Source: Galeopsis tetrahit (taxonomy: Eukaryota; Streptophyta; Magnoliopsida; Lamiales; Lamiaceae). Taken from it: a DNA stretch of 64,000 nucleotides. The position numbers and the translations under genes are program-made. Shown here piece by piece: positions 1 through 10,542 of the stretch (the first letter of the stretch is position 1; every line of letters starts with the position of its first letter). The stretch is from positions 6,187,201 through 6,251,200 of the forward strand of contig OY776129.1 in assembly GCA_963675135.1 (NCBI GenBank), read 5' to 3'. The notes under the pieces were generated by a model, which worked only from the letters and a program-made list of their open reading frames with translations, was not told where the DNA came from and made no database searches.

Positions 1-600
1 TTCAATTATTAAAAACTATGGAGTATTATATTATAACAAATAATTGCATAATTTTCTCAACTCAGCGTACATTTTTATTGGACACTTCAATTAACTAATC
101 AAACTTTATTAGAAGATTTTAGATTTTTTTTATTGACAATTACTAAAAAAATATCAATTAAAGTTGGTTAAATTATTATAGAATACACTTACTATTGATT
201 TTTTTATTGACAATTACTAAAAATTCTCTAAAATCCTAAACAATACTCTATATATCTTAAAAGATTTTTTAAAATTATTTTAGAAAACATTAACACTCTA
301 TATCTCAAGAAAATTATATATACATTCACATACATTCAGACAATGATTCATAAAGTTAAATACATATATAGTTTCTTTACCCTTCATTCTTCATAATATG
401 AAATTAAAAAAACTTTAACAAAATAAATGAATACCCTAAAATATATAAATGAGCAATTAAAGTGGTTACGTCACTTACAATACATTTATTTTTCTCAACA
501 ACTCTAATTTATAAAAAATAAATAAAAATAAATCATCTTACAATTAATATTGATAAACTTACATTCATTTAAGTGTATATTTATTAAAGAGGGTGTCTAC
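1..600. repeat. Partial relative of the Helitron interior
   Basis: AT-rich and without a gene. Positions 1-330 follow the same order of phrases as 33700-34000 inside the Helitron at 32841-35347: ATAACAAATAATTGCATAA, then GACACTTCAATTAA, then a T-run, then AATACTCTATATAT. I infer a second, diverged or partial copy running in from the left. No terminus (TC or hairpin plus CTAG) is visible here, so membership is by homology only. Confidence 0.5.
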
Positions 601-760
601 AAAGCACTAACCATTTAATGTAGAATTTTTATGTTTATCTATTTATAAATAAATTTAATATTTTTCTCAACAACTCTAATTTATAAAAAATAAAAAAAAA
701 TCATCTTACAATTAATATTGATAAACTTACATTCATTTAAAGTGTATATTTATTAATGTA
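491..760 (+). repeat. Direct duplication of about 95 bp
   Basis: The block at 491-585 starting TTTCTCAACAACTC and ending in GTGTATATTTATTA recurs at 663-757 with small indels; the spacer is about 75 bp. It looks like a local tandem duplication in AT-rich DNA. Confidence 0.75.
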
Positions 761-904
761 CATCTATCAGTCCAGTTCGAACTTGTAGACAGGTGATAAA
801 TTAATTTTTATATATTAATTTTCTAAAAATTTTGGTGTTTTATCCTGCAATATTTGTGTGGTGGAAGACCAGCATATTGTCCAAAAACCAATATTGGATG
901 AGTC

Positions 905-1500
905 TCTTGTGCATTCAAGTAGTACTTGAGTGGACTTTGACTGGTCAACTTTGACTTTTTATTTATTTATTTTTTTTCGATTTTTTTTTTACTGAAAATT
1001 TACATTTTTCAATAATATTTTCAGCTATATTAACATACACTTTCTAGTTATAATATCATACACTTTTCAGTTATAATAACACACACTTTTCATTAATATA
1101 TAACTTACACTTTTCATTAATAGAACATACACTTTTCATTAATAGATCATACATTTTTCAGTTATAATAACATACACTTTTCATTAATAGATCATACAAT
1201 TTTCAGTTACAATATCATACAATTTTCAGTTATAATAACATACATTTTTCATTTATAATAACATACATTTTTCATTAATATAACATACGTTTTTCAGTTA
1301 TAAGAACATACACTTTTCATTAAAAATAATGTTGCACTTTTCAATATAGTAACATACACTTTTCATTAAAAAAACAAAGATACACTTTTCAATATACTAA
1401 CATACAATTTTTTTTTAAAAAATTGAAAAAAAAAGAAGTCAAAGTTTGACCGTTGACCAGTCAACGCTTGACCAGTCAAGGTCCACTCAAGTAAAACCAA
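905..1500. mobile_element. W-box-rich terminal-inverted-repeat element, copy 1
   Basis: The left arm (about 909-960) reads CTTGAGTGGACTTTGACTGG; the right arm (about 1436-1495) is its inverse, ending TTGACCAGTCAAGGTCCACT. Both arms are dense in TTGAC cores. Between the arms is an A/T minisatellite. The element interrupts lectin-flank copy 1; other copies (27.9 and 61.7 kb) lack it at this point. There is no coding capacity. The superfamily is not established because I could not fix a target duplication. Confidence 0.65.
1010..1400 (+). repeat. AT-rich minisatellite (about 20-27 bp unit)
   Basis: An irregular array of units of the form AACATACACTTTTCA followed by either TTAATAG or GTTATAAT, roughly 15 copies. 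The same units in the same order occur at 61313-61450 inside the related element, so the array belongs to the element. Confidence 0.85.
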
Positions 1501-1575
1501 TTGGTTCCAATTTATGTGTGGTCTTGGTAAATTCTATAACTCGTGGAAAACACATGTTTTTTTTTCCTATGATTT

Positions 1576-2383
1576 TTTTTTTTTTTAAGGTAGGTAGAAT
1601 TACAGATAGGAAATAAATTACATTTCACGCGCTCTCACCTATCCATACAGTAAAGTTCTACCATAAGACCACATTTTCCAAACTCAATTGTGAGTGAGTG
1701 GAAGAATTATCGATCAAACCAGCATACCTTGAGACTCCGCGATCTAAGAAGATAGCAACGACTCGTGCTACAAACCTCCCAAATCACATAAGCACGGACC
1801 CAAGGGCTACCAGCTCCAACAGGCACAACAAGTGCAACCATGGGAAAACTCGAAAACGGGAAGAAAACCTATCACAACAGGGAAGAAACCAAAACCAAAG
1901 CAACCGGGGAAAAGAAAAATACAGAAAGCAGAAAATAACATCATAGGAAGAAGAAATTAAAAAAACGAAACTAAAAAACATCAGATCTAAACTAGGAAAC
2001 AAACTAAACTAACATGCAGAAAGGAGAAAAACGAAAATAAAATGGGGTCGAACGGATGACTCACCCGATCGGCCACTGTGGCTCCGACGGGGAGATTCAC
2101 CCATTGATCCCAACTAAATCCCTGAGAAGGACCCCTTCACCCAATGGAAAAGCGGTGCGGCGGCGCTACAAGCGGCGACTCTGCAGGCGTTGCGGCGGCG
2201 CTACAAGCGGTGTGGCGGGCGACGGCGCGACGGCTGACTTCTATACAGAAGGTGGGCGACGGATTATTTAGGCAGTGATTTTGTTGATTTTGTTTGGGGG
2301 TTGAAGATGAAGGAGGTGTACGCAGATTTGGGGGAGGATTTCTAGAGAGAAGCGAGAGAAAAAAATTTAGAGAGAGAAAGCCC
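1576..2383 (-). mobile_element. Poly(A) retroposon with 12-bp target duplication
   Basis: The insert begins on the plus strand with a T-run (1576-1586), which is a poly(A) tail on the minus strand. It is flanked by the direct repeat TTCCTATGATTT at 1564-1575 and 2384-2395. Other copies of this flank (28.0, 40.97, 41.8 kb) have the site only once and no insert, so both borders are supported by comparison. The minus-strand sequence looks like an mRNA leader (CT-rich start, then GC-rich) followed by T-rich 3' UTR-like sequence. No long ORF is present. It could be a processed pseudogene or a non-autonomous LINE derivative. Confidence 0.7.
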
Positions 2384-2639
2384 TTCCTATGATTTAATTT
2401 AGTAATTAGATAATGCATGTCATATTCACTCTTTAATTTACATTTAATTAGGTTCGATTCAGTTTATATCCTTTAAAATTCCACTTTTTCAATTAATGTT
2501 CTAGGACGTCCAATTTACGTCGTTTTTTTTAAGAACAAAAAGTCACCGAAAAATGTGAGCATGCGACTCACACGTGTGGAATGAATTGGGATTTCGGCCA
2601 AAATAGTACTGTTTAATGAATTGACAAACCCATAATCTT

Positions 2640-2883
2640 CAAAAATTAGAAACCCAGAAATAGTGAAACATGTTATTGAGGTGTGAAGAAAACCCAGAAT
2701 ATTCTAATAGCTCACAAAAACCCTTAGAAATTGAATTCAAGATGATGGAAACTTACAAGATGGAGGAGGTTCAACAACTTTGGTATTCCCTAGTCGATTT
2801 CAGCGAATCCTTGCACGAGTTTAAGCGATTACTGGTACGAATTAGGAGAATAAAGCTTGGGTACGACTTCTAAGAGATTTGGG
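2640..2883. repeat. Duplicated 240-bp segment, copy A
   Basis: 2640-2883 matches 29877-30110 over its whole length (AGAAACCCAGAAATAGT, GAATATTCTAATAGCTCA, GATGGAGGAGGTTCAACAAC, GTACGACTTCTAAG) with about 15% difference. It lies downstream of a lectin-flank copy in both places, so the two parts were duplicated together. A 67-codon ORF (2670-2873) is not preserved in the other copy, so I do not call it a gene. Confidence 0.75.
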
Positions 2884-2971
2884 TAATGCATGTCAGGTAC
2901 GTATTCACTCTTTAATTTACATTTACACATTTGCCCGTGTATGTATGTAGAGAATATTTCATGTTACGTCG

Positions 2972-3150
2972 TGTAAGACTGTGAACAATGAGATATGATC
3001 ACCGTTGAATTGGTGAGTGTGGAGTAAATTGTATTTATAGAGGTAATTACATTGTAACCTAATTAAATGATTTTAGGAAAAGATAAATACAAAGGTAAAT
3101 ACAATATGTAAAGATATATATACAAGGAATGTTTGACTTATTCTTTAATA
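2972..3150 (-). repeat. Copia 1 3' LTR
   Basis: The borders are inferred. The right border lies next to a polypurine tract read on the minus strand as GACGGAGGA, just after the end of the RNase H frame. The left border is a TG (TGTAAGACTGTG) where homology to the lectin flank stops. The length of about 179 bp fits the 157-bp LTRs of copia 2. No partner LTR was found, so the ends are approximate. Confidence 0.6.
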
Positions 3151-5602
3151 TCCTCCGTCAAGCGCTGCGTGGGATGAGGAAAAATGTAAAGTTTGGAATG
3201 CAAAAAATCGAAAGCAGGGCGAGGAAGACTCTTGGTGAATATGTCCGCAAACTGAAGATTCGAAGGCACAAAATCCGTACGAAGCCGTCCCGAAGTGACC
3301 ATTTCCCGAACGAAATGGCAGTCGATATCGATGTGTTTTGCCCGCTTATGGGCGACTGGATTTTGGCTAAGGAACAAAGCACTTCTGTTGTCAGTGAGAA
3401 GGATCGGGCGAGCAAGGGGAAGGTGACGAAGCTCGCGCAGAAGGTTCGTTAACCAAATCATCTCGGCAGCCGTGTTCACCAAAGCTCTATATTCAGATTC
3501 GCAGCTCGAGCGAGCAACTGTTGGTTGTTTCTTAGAGCTCCAAGAGATAAGGTTTCCCCCCAAGAATATAGAATAACCATAAGTAGATCGCCTGGTCTCA
3601 AGGCAACGAGCCCAATCTGCATCAAAGTAGCCCACAATTGTTCGGTCGGGTCGGCGAGCAAAGGTGAGGCCAAAGTCGAGAGTACCTTTGACATAACGGA
3701 TGATGCGTTTTACCGCGGAGAAGTGATCAACGGATGGAGCCTGAAGAAATTGACTAACATGGTTGACAGCAAAAGACAAACCAGGTCGCGTGATCGTCAA
3801 ATATTGGAGAGCACCGACAAGCGATCGATAGAGAGTTGGATCTGGAAATGGATCGCCAGTGATCGTCAGGGACTCGCCGGAGACCAGAGGTGTGGCAATC
3901 AGGCAAGAGTCAGTTAAAGATGCCCGATCAAGAATGTCACGAGCATATTTAGATTGACCAATGAAGAGACCATCAATAGTGTACGAGATTTAAAGCCCCA
4001 AAAAATAATTAAGGTGCCCCAAATCCTTCAAAGCAAACTCCTTGTGTGCCTGCGAGATGAAGCGAGCAAGGAGAGAATGATCATTGCATGTGACAATGAT
4101 ATCATCCACATAGAGGAGCAAGAAGACGATAAATTTACCCTTGTGGAGGTAGAACATCGAGGAATCCGATTTGCATGCAGCAAAGCCAAGGCTGAATAGA
4201 AAGGTGCTAAACCGCTGAAACCAGGCTAAAGGTGCCTGTCGTAGACTATAAAGGGCTTTCTTCAGGCGATAAACATGATCTGGGAAGCGAGCATCCACGT
4301 ATCTAGGTGGTTGAGCCATAAAGACGGGCTTGTCCAAAACACCATTGAGGAAGACATTTTTAACATCGAGTTCATGAAGAGACCAATTTGACTAAACCGC
4401 AATGGCGAGGATCACGCAAACAGTTGCAGCCTTGACTACTGGGCTGAAAATGTGAGAAAAATCATCGCCGGGAATTTGAGTGAAGCCCTGGGCAACCAAA
4501 CGGGCCTTGTGGCGCTCAACAGAGCCATCCGAGTGAAACTTCGTCCAAAATACCCATTTCGACCCGACAATGTTAGCACCAGATGGGCGCGGAACCAAGT
4601 CCCAAATGTTATTGCTGTGAAGCGCATCTATTTATTCTTGCATAGCAGCTAGCCAAAGAGGGGACTTGGCAACCGATTTGAACCCTCGAGGTTCAGAGGA
4701 GAGAGCAAGAGCAGAAACCAGTGCTGAGGAGGCCATATGAACCGGGTACTTGGGTTTGAAGATGCCCGCCTTTCCTCGAGTGACCATGGGGTGAGAGGTC
4801 GGCGGAGGCCGAGGAGGCAAGGGACGAGCAGGAGGAGGGGGTTCGACTACTGAAACAACCTAATCGGGAACCGGAGCAGGTTTTTAAGGACACAACGAGC
4901 AGGGATCAGAGGAGTTCAAAGACGGTGTGCTCGACAGGATGAGCAGGTGTGGTGGAGACTCCCGGCTCTAGAAAAATAGAGACATCCAATATATCAGGCG
5001 AGGATGAGCGAGCAGAGGCCGAGAACGGAAAACACTGCTCGTCAAACTTGGCATGGCGAGTGATAAATATTATGTTCGATGTGCGATCAAGGCAACGGAA
5101 ACCCTTATGCACACTGCTGTACCCCAAGAAAACACAAGGCTGGCTGCGAGGAGCAAGTTTATGTGGTGCATAGTCACGGAGGAAGGGATACACCCGACAT
5201 CCCAGTGGTTTGAAGTTCGCATAGTTTGGCGACAAGGAGAAGAGTGTTTCAAAGGGCGAGGAACCACCCAAGATAGTAGAGGGCAGACGATTGATGACAA
5301 ATGTTGCTGCAGCAAATGCATCAAACCAAAAGTGAGCAGGAAGGTGGGCATGGAACATCATAGATAGACCTGTCTCTGCGATATGTCGATGTTTGCGCTC
5401 GGCCCTTCCATTTTGCTGAGGGGTGTACGGACAAGATAGGCGGCGAAGGATCCCATGAGCTCGCATGAAGCCAGATACCCGATAATTAATAAACTCTGTT
5501 CCCCCGTCACTCTGAAAAACCTTCATTGATGAAGAGAACTAATTGCAAACGAATTTATGAAAACCTTCCAACACACCAAAGAAGTCACTCTTCGCTCGTA
5601 AG
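3138..5602 (-). pseudogene. Copia 1 pol: integrase C half, RT, RNase H (broken)
   Basis: Read 5602 to 3138. The integrase core shows FQSDGGTEF and the PYTPQQNGRAERKHRH stretch with the catalytic D and E (5526-4906). A stop lies just upstream, in the codon aligning with Gln of copia 2. Reverse transcriptase shows YVDDIIV (about 4110) and KDLGHLNYFLGL. RNase H shows YFDADWARC, the SSCESEYRAL motif and the terminal DIFTKSLPRP. The frame is broken into at least five pieces (4906-5526, 4632-4820, 4392-4598, 3990-4337, 3138-3800). It once made the copia polyprotein; it cannot do so now. Confidence 0.9.
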
Positions 5603-5607
5603 GGATA

Positions 5608-6333
5608 TGATGTGCCAAAATTTGCACAAGAGGATTGGGTATCCTCTGAATTAGATGTCCTTCTCCTCAAACGCGTATAATCGTTCCGAGTAGGCTACCT
5701 TCACTTGAAATCTTCGAGCTGACCTGCAAAGAACACACCGGAGGGGAGTCCGGTGTGGACACTCCGATGCCTAAGTCAGTATAGGGCTTATCAAATCTCC
5801 CAAGGATCTCAAGATCCTTGATATCTTAAATCAGTTCTCAAAGAATCTCAGAAAGGCGTTTCTATTCAGTATAGTAAAGTTTTAGCGTATATGTGTCTAA
5901 CCTGGAAATATCTTCAAAATTACCTATTTATAGAGATATCCTCTGAAGAGGAAGTCAAGCCTTCCTCTTATTTCGGAGCTGCCCGTGAGACTCGGCCCTA
6001 CTGAGGAGATCCAGTCCTCCTTTCTCTCCACTCCCTGAAGGCTCGGCAACCTTATCCCTTAGTGGACCTATTCTCCTAAAATAAAGGAGAATAAGGTCTT
6101 CCCTTTATCAAGTCTTGAGCAAAGATAGCGGGAATCCCCTATATTTACGACCCACGATCTTATGTTAAAACTGTTTGATTCTGATATTCATCTCCGGGCG
6201 GAGCTCCCTCCAGGGGGACCTCCAGAGAAGACTTTTTATCCAGAGAACACTAGATGGCTTAATCCTTTCTTCTCAACCTTATCATTCATACACGTGTCGA
6301 CTCCTTATTGGGTGACATTTTTAGGCCGCATCA
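5608..6333 (-). repeat. Gypsy 1 3' LTR (726 bp)
   Basis: Identical to 16203-16928 except for three substitutions. Ends TGATG and CATCA. A CTATAAATAG-type TATA box (minus strand) lies at about 5926-5935. The stretch around 5730-5770 carries the CTCCGGTGTGTTCTTTGCAG phrase also typical near the 3' part of Tat LTRs. Confidence 0.97.
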
Positions 6334-6350
6334 TCTACTCCCCCCTACTC
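6334..6350 (-). promoter_or_regulatory. Polypurine tract of gypsy 1
   Basis: Read on the minus strand this is GAGTAGGGGGGAGTAGA, directly abutting the 3' LTR. It is the expected primer site for plus-strand DNA synthesis. Confidence 0.85.
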
Positions 6351-6780
6351 TCGTAAAAAAGGGGGACATCTTTTATGAGAGTAGAACAATTTCTGGAGAG
6401 ACGTGTATCATTTCCGCTTTGGAGGGGAAGTTTCAAAACATTTTCTTCTCCAAAGACTTTTCGCGCCTATTATTCTGGGAGACTTTTCGGCTTCCGCGCG
6501 TGGACCTCACGCGACTACTTTTCTCTGTCTCGCTATCATCCCGAAAAAAAAACCCTCGGTTCTTTCCCCTATCTCTCCTCATTTACATCACGCAACTACC
6601 CCGTTTCCCCTCTTCACTTTTTTCAAGTTTCACTTTTCCTCTCATCTTCTCACCGTCTTCATCTTTTCACCGTCTTCCTCTTTCTTCTCTTTCGTCAGCC
6701 GTCTCGCCTGATTCCATAGTTCTTCTACTCAAGGTAACCCAGCTATCCTTCTTTTCTTCTTTTATTATCACTGTAAATCA

Positions 6781-8925
6781 ATGTCAAATCCTCCTTCTCC
6801 GCTGAAAACCGCTAGCCAAAATTCTTCTGAAGCGACCCCCTCTATGACGGGGAGCCCAGAAAATAGGATTTCCCTTGCTTCTCGAATCGACCCTGCTCAT
6901 CTAACTACACTTGTTCATGCTTACGGTTTCCCGTCGGAGTATGCCTTTCGCGCTCCACGCTCAAACGAACGCCCCGATATTTCCCAGCCTCGAACTCTTG
7001 CTTTTTTCGAAGCACATCTTAGGGCAGGACTACGATTTCCGATTCATCCCTACTTGGCTGCCATATCAACCCGCATGCAAATCCCTCTTAACCAGTTTAC
7101 TCCAAATGCCATCCGTACCATGATAGGTTTTTTCATCTTGGTGAAAGGGAACGGGGGTGATCCGTCCGCCGAGCTATTCCTGAGCCAACATTCTTGTAAG
7201 GTGAATGATGGTTTTTTCTATGTTAGCGGACGAAGGTCCCGTGTCTGTAAATTCCTGAAAAAACTCCATGAAGAAGACTCATCTTGGCGTGATTATTATT
7301 TTTTCGCTACAAGCCCTACTGATTGGCCGTTTCCTCACGGGGATTGGTTATTCTACAATCCGGGAGTAATCCCCCCCCCCCTCTGAAAGCTTATTCTGTT
7401 TCCAATCACACCATTATGACCAACCTCAACACTCATATCCGTCTGAACGACTATTTTGATATCGTTGATATTTTGTTCTCAAGATTTCCCTTTAGGTCCT
7501 CAAGATGGTAAAAAATCTTCATACTGCTGTATTTTTATTCCTTGCATATGGCTACTTTCGTGTATTCTGAATATCTTCTTGGTTGTTTGCAGAGATGAGT
7601 TGGCTATCTCACATTTCCCGGGATGCTCCTGCTCTTAGTATAGTGAAAACCCCTATGTTATCCACTCCAGAAGTTCTTACGAAAGTTCCCTCATCTCCTG
7701 CTCTCGAGAGCTCAGCAAAAACTTCGGTTCCAGAAGGTTCCTCGAAAGTTCCTCCTCTCCCTAATTCTTCCACTCAGGTTCCAGGTTCAGTTGCCAAGAG
7801 AACCCGCTCGGCTGCCAACGCCGTCTTTGCTGACTGCGGGACCTCTAAGAAAAAGAAGGGAAAAACGTCTCGTACTCTCGTCGAGAAGGGCGCCTCTGTA
7901 TATGAACCTCTCCACCGTCTCATTGATCGATGTCCTATTCCTTCCAACACTACTTTATCCGATTCGTCCCTTCCCGAGGACCAACTGCTTCATGGCGCTC
8001 AACTTTTCTCAGAGGTATTTTCTGTTATTTCTTATTTTCATGATCTTTTATTGTCTTCATATCTCCAACATTATTTTCCTTTTCTTTGTAGCTTGGCCTC
8101 ACTTATGCTAAGATACTCGATCAAGGTGTCGAGATGGTGGCCGAGCTTGAGCTTCTCCGGGCCGAGGCGTCCTTCTTCCAATCATCCCTCAAGGATATCA
8201 CTATGGAGAAGGAAAAGGCTCATAAGCGGGCCCAAGCTCTATCCGAGGAGTTGTCCCTCCTACAGACCCAAAGCAATCAGGATGCGACCAGGATCAAGCG
8301 TCTGGTGCAGGAGGTAGGGCGGATGGAGCGTGAATTGCCGGATGCTGGGGTGCAGGCTTGCATTAAGTCCCTATTCACTTCCCCCTTTGGCCAAGAGTTC
8401 TTAGAAACTCTTCATACTCAGTGGTTATCCGGCTTCCTGAAGAGCTCGAGCTTTCTCTGTGCCATGGGGCCACATATCCCTCACTTCATCGATCACGGCT
8501 TCAGCAACGCCGTCGCCGAGCATTCGGCCCCGGGATTCGATGGGACTTATTCTCGCGAGTTCCATCTAGATCGACTCGCTACTCCTCCAAAATTCTTGGG
8601 GGATCCTCAGGAGAGTCCTGACAATCCTTGGTGGCTACCCGGGATGGGCCAGGCTATTGCCAAGCTGCAAGCTGCCAAGATAAGTATGGCTGATCTAAGG
8701 TCTCTGGAGCCACTTATTTATCCTTACGCTTCTGCTCCAAAAGTGGTAACAGAGGTGGATGGAGGGACTGGCATTGCTGATGCTATGGGGGGTACGGAGG
8801 GTCCGAAGGAAGGTGGAGGATCTAGCAACCATATTGCTGAGGAAGAGGGCGATGCTGGAGGAGCTGAAGGAATTGAAGTTGAGGGGGCTATTGCCGAGGA
8901 AACTACTGCTGAACGAGCAGTTTAA
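6781..8925 (+). CDS. Antisense ORF of the Tat element (putative gypsy-type transposon domain), spliced
   Basis: Runs opposite to gag-pol, between the 3' LTR and the tandem array. Exon 1 begins at 6781 (MSNPPSPLKTASQ) and holds a conserved-looking globular part, with DPAHLTTLVHAYGFPSEY near residue 37 and a WPFPHGDWLFYN end. The frame closes at 7384, just after a run of 11 C (7371-7381); one neighbouring frame stays open from there to 7510. Exon 2 covers about 7593-8014. Intron 2 (8015-8091) has GT...AG borders and joins the frames exactly. Exon 3 (8092-8925) has a coiled-coil-like stretch (MEKEKAHKRAQALSEEL) and an acidic Gly/Glu tail. Intron 1 is unresolved: donors at 7366 or 7508 with acceptors at 7592 or 7594 are possible. 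The family matches the Pfam 'putative gypsy type transposon' class by recall; its role is unknown. Confidence 0.75.
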
Positions 8926-9300
8926 ATTTCATATTTCCATGATCACCACAAACAATTTACTTTTCTGTTGTTTTGCTACACTCTTTATTTTCTGCTCGTA
9001 ACATTTGCTCTTCATACTTTGTAGGGGACCCCACACTCCTGGATATGTGGGGGCTTTTTGTAGTAATCATGTTAGCTTGATATGTTGCATGTTTTGTTGC
9101 CTTTCTCTTCCTTGCATGAGTAGCTTACGAGATCAACAAGGAATGTGTTGGAGGTGTGTTCTCTTCCCCCCCCCCCCTTTTTGTTGGTCTTGTAGGCTGT
9201 TCTGGAATTATTTCTCGGCTGTACAGTGTTTTGATTTCAGGTGACCTGGTTGTGGGGTATCATCCTCCCTCTTCTCTTGACTCCTGGATCATAAGACCTG
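8926..9300. other. Non-coding 3' region of gypsy 1
   Basis: Follows the stop of the antisense ORF. T-rich with a C-run (9170-9178); no ORF on either strand that I trust. It probably holds the 3' UTR of the antisense transcript and, in the other direction, the gag-pol 3' UTR. Confidence 0.6.
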
Positions 9301-10230
9301 TTTCCTTAATTATCTAGTCTTTGTAGTTCTCAAGTATGGTAAGGGCTTTCTGGAGGGCCTTGGCCTCTAGGCCTTTGAGTGTTTCTCACTGTTATTCTTA
9401 AAAGATTTTATTTCATAAAATCTTCTTATTTCAGTAACCCACTTGGGTCTCGAATATAGTGAGGGCTCTCTGGAACACCCCAGCCTCTAGGCCTCTGAGT
9501 GTCTCTCACTCTTTTTCTTAAAAGATTTTAGTTCATAAAATCTTCTCATTTCAGTAACCCACTTGGGTCTCGAGTAAAGTGAGGGCTCTCTGGAGCGCCT
9601 TGGCCTCTAGGCCTCTGAGTGTCTCCCACTCTTTTTCTTAAAAGATTTTAGTTCATAAAATCTTCTCATTTCAGTAACCCACTTGGGTCTCGAGTAAAGT
9701 GAGGGCTCTCTGGAGCGCCTTGGCCTCTAGGCCTCTAAGTGTCTCCCACTCTTTTTCTTAAAAGATTTTAGTTCATAAAATCTTCTCATTTCAGTAACCC
9801 ACTTGGGTCTCGAGTAAAGTGAGGGCTCTCTGGAGCGCCTTGGCCTCTAGGCCTCTAAGTGTCTCCCACTCTTTTTCTTAAAAGATTTTGAGTTCATAAA
9901 ATCTTCTCATTTCAGTAACCCACTTGGGTCTCGAGTAAAGTGAGGGCTCTCTGGAGCGCCTTGGCCTCTAGGCCTCTGAGTGTCTCCCACTCTTTTTCTT
10001 AAAAGATTTTAGTTCATAAAATCTTCTCATTTCAGTAACCCACTTGGGTCTCGAGTAAAGTGAGGGCTCTCTGGAGCGCCTTGGCCTCTAGGCCTCTGAG
10101 TGTCTCCCACTCTTTTTCTTAAAAGATTTTAGTTCATAAAATCTTCTCATTTCAGTAACCCACTTGGGTCTCGAGTAAAGTGAGGGCTCTCTGGAGCGCC
10201 TCGGCCTCTAGGCCTCTGAGTGTTTCTCCC
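9301..10230 (+). repeat. 120-bp tandem array, about 7.7 copies
   Basis: Lines at 9541, 9661 and 9781 repeat the same 120 bases almost without change; a one-base insertion near 9887 shifts the later copies. Each unit holds CTTAAAAGATTTTAGTTCAT, an imperfect inverted repeat (AAAAGATTTTA / ATAAAATCTT), CCCACTTGGGTCTCGAGT and the palindromic CTCTAGGCCTCTGAGTG part. The first unit (9301-9420) is the most diverged and the last is cut at about 10225. It lies inside the element, between the antisense ORF and integrase. Confidence 0.95.
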
Positions 10231-10542
10231 ACTCATCGTTGTTATATTCATACATCGCACATTCAGATATGAGAAAGATAATCAAGACACAATAATTCTG
10301 AATAACTCTTTCTTCAAAAAGGGATAATGCTTCCTTGATTTATTGTCAGTTTTCAACATAGGCCATAGATAACCTATGCCGGTCTCATTAAAAACCTCTT
10401 TACGGAAAAACCCCAAAGGGGAAACCCGTAGAGAGGGAAAAAGAGCTCCGGTGAAGCCACAAAATACATCCAGCAAGATACGAATTAATGCAAAAAATCA
10501 CAAAACAATGGTCATAGATGGTCTCAAGACCTTACACTTTCT
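10231..10542. other. Spacer between tandem array and integrase end
   Basis: About 310 bp with no gene. The minus-strand integrase frame ends at 10543. The stretch holds short A-rich and T-rich tracts only; I see no further signal. Confidence 0.6.

Larger units (their letters stand above)
826..2960. repeat. Lectin 5'-flank repeat, copy 1 (interrupted)
   Basis: Phrases found next to the lectin gene recur here in the same order: TGCAATATTTGTGTGGTGGAAG (831-860), GTGGTCTTGGTAAATT and AACTCGTGGAAAACACATG (about 1518-1556), GATTTAATTTAGTAATTAG (2391-2410), ATAATGCATGTC, and a GTGAGCATGCGACTCACA stretch (2553-2572). The order is broken by the element at 905-1500 and the retroposon at 1576-2383. A second piece (2884-2960) repeats the TAATGCATGTC-to-TTTCATGTT part and is cut by the copia LTR at 2972. 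No lectin coding sequence remains. Confidence 0.75.

Noticed and set aside
2670..2873. 67-codon ORF MLLRCEENPEYS
   Set aside because: The duplicate at 29877-30110 does not keep the frame, so there is no sign of protein selection.
6162..6805. ORFs inside and just after the gypsy 3' LTR
   Set aside because: Overlapping frames in LTR and CT-rich leader DNA; the credible coding start is 6781.
9301..10230. CRISPR-like array
   Set aside because: The whole 120-bp unit is repeated; there are no unique spacers, and it sits inside a plant retrotransposon.
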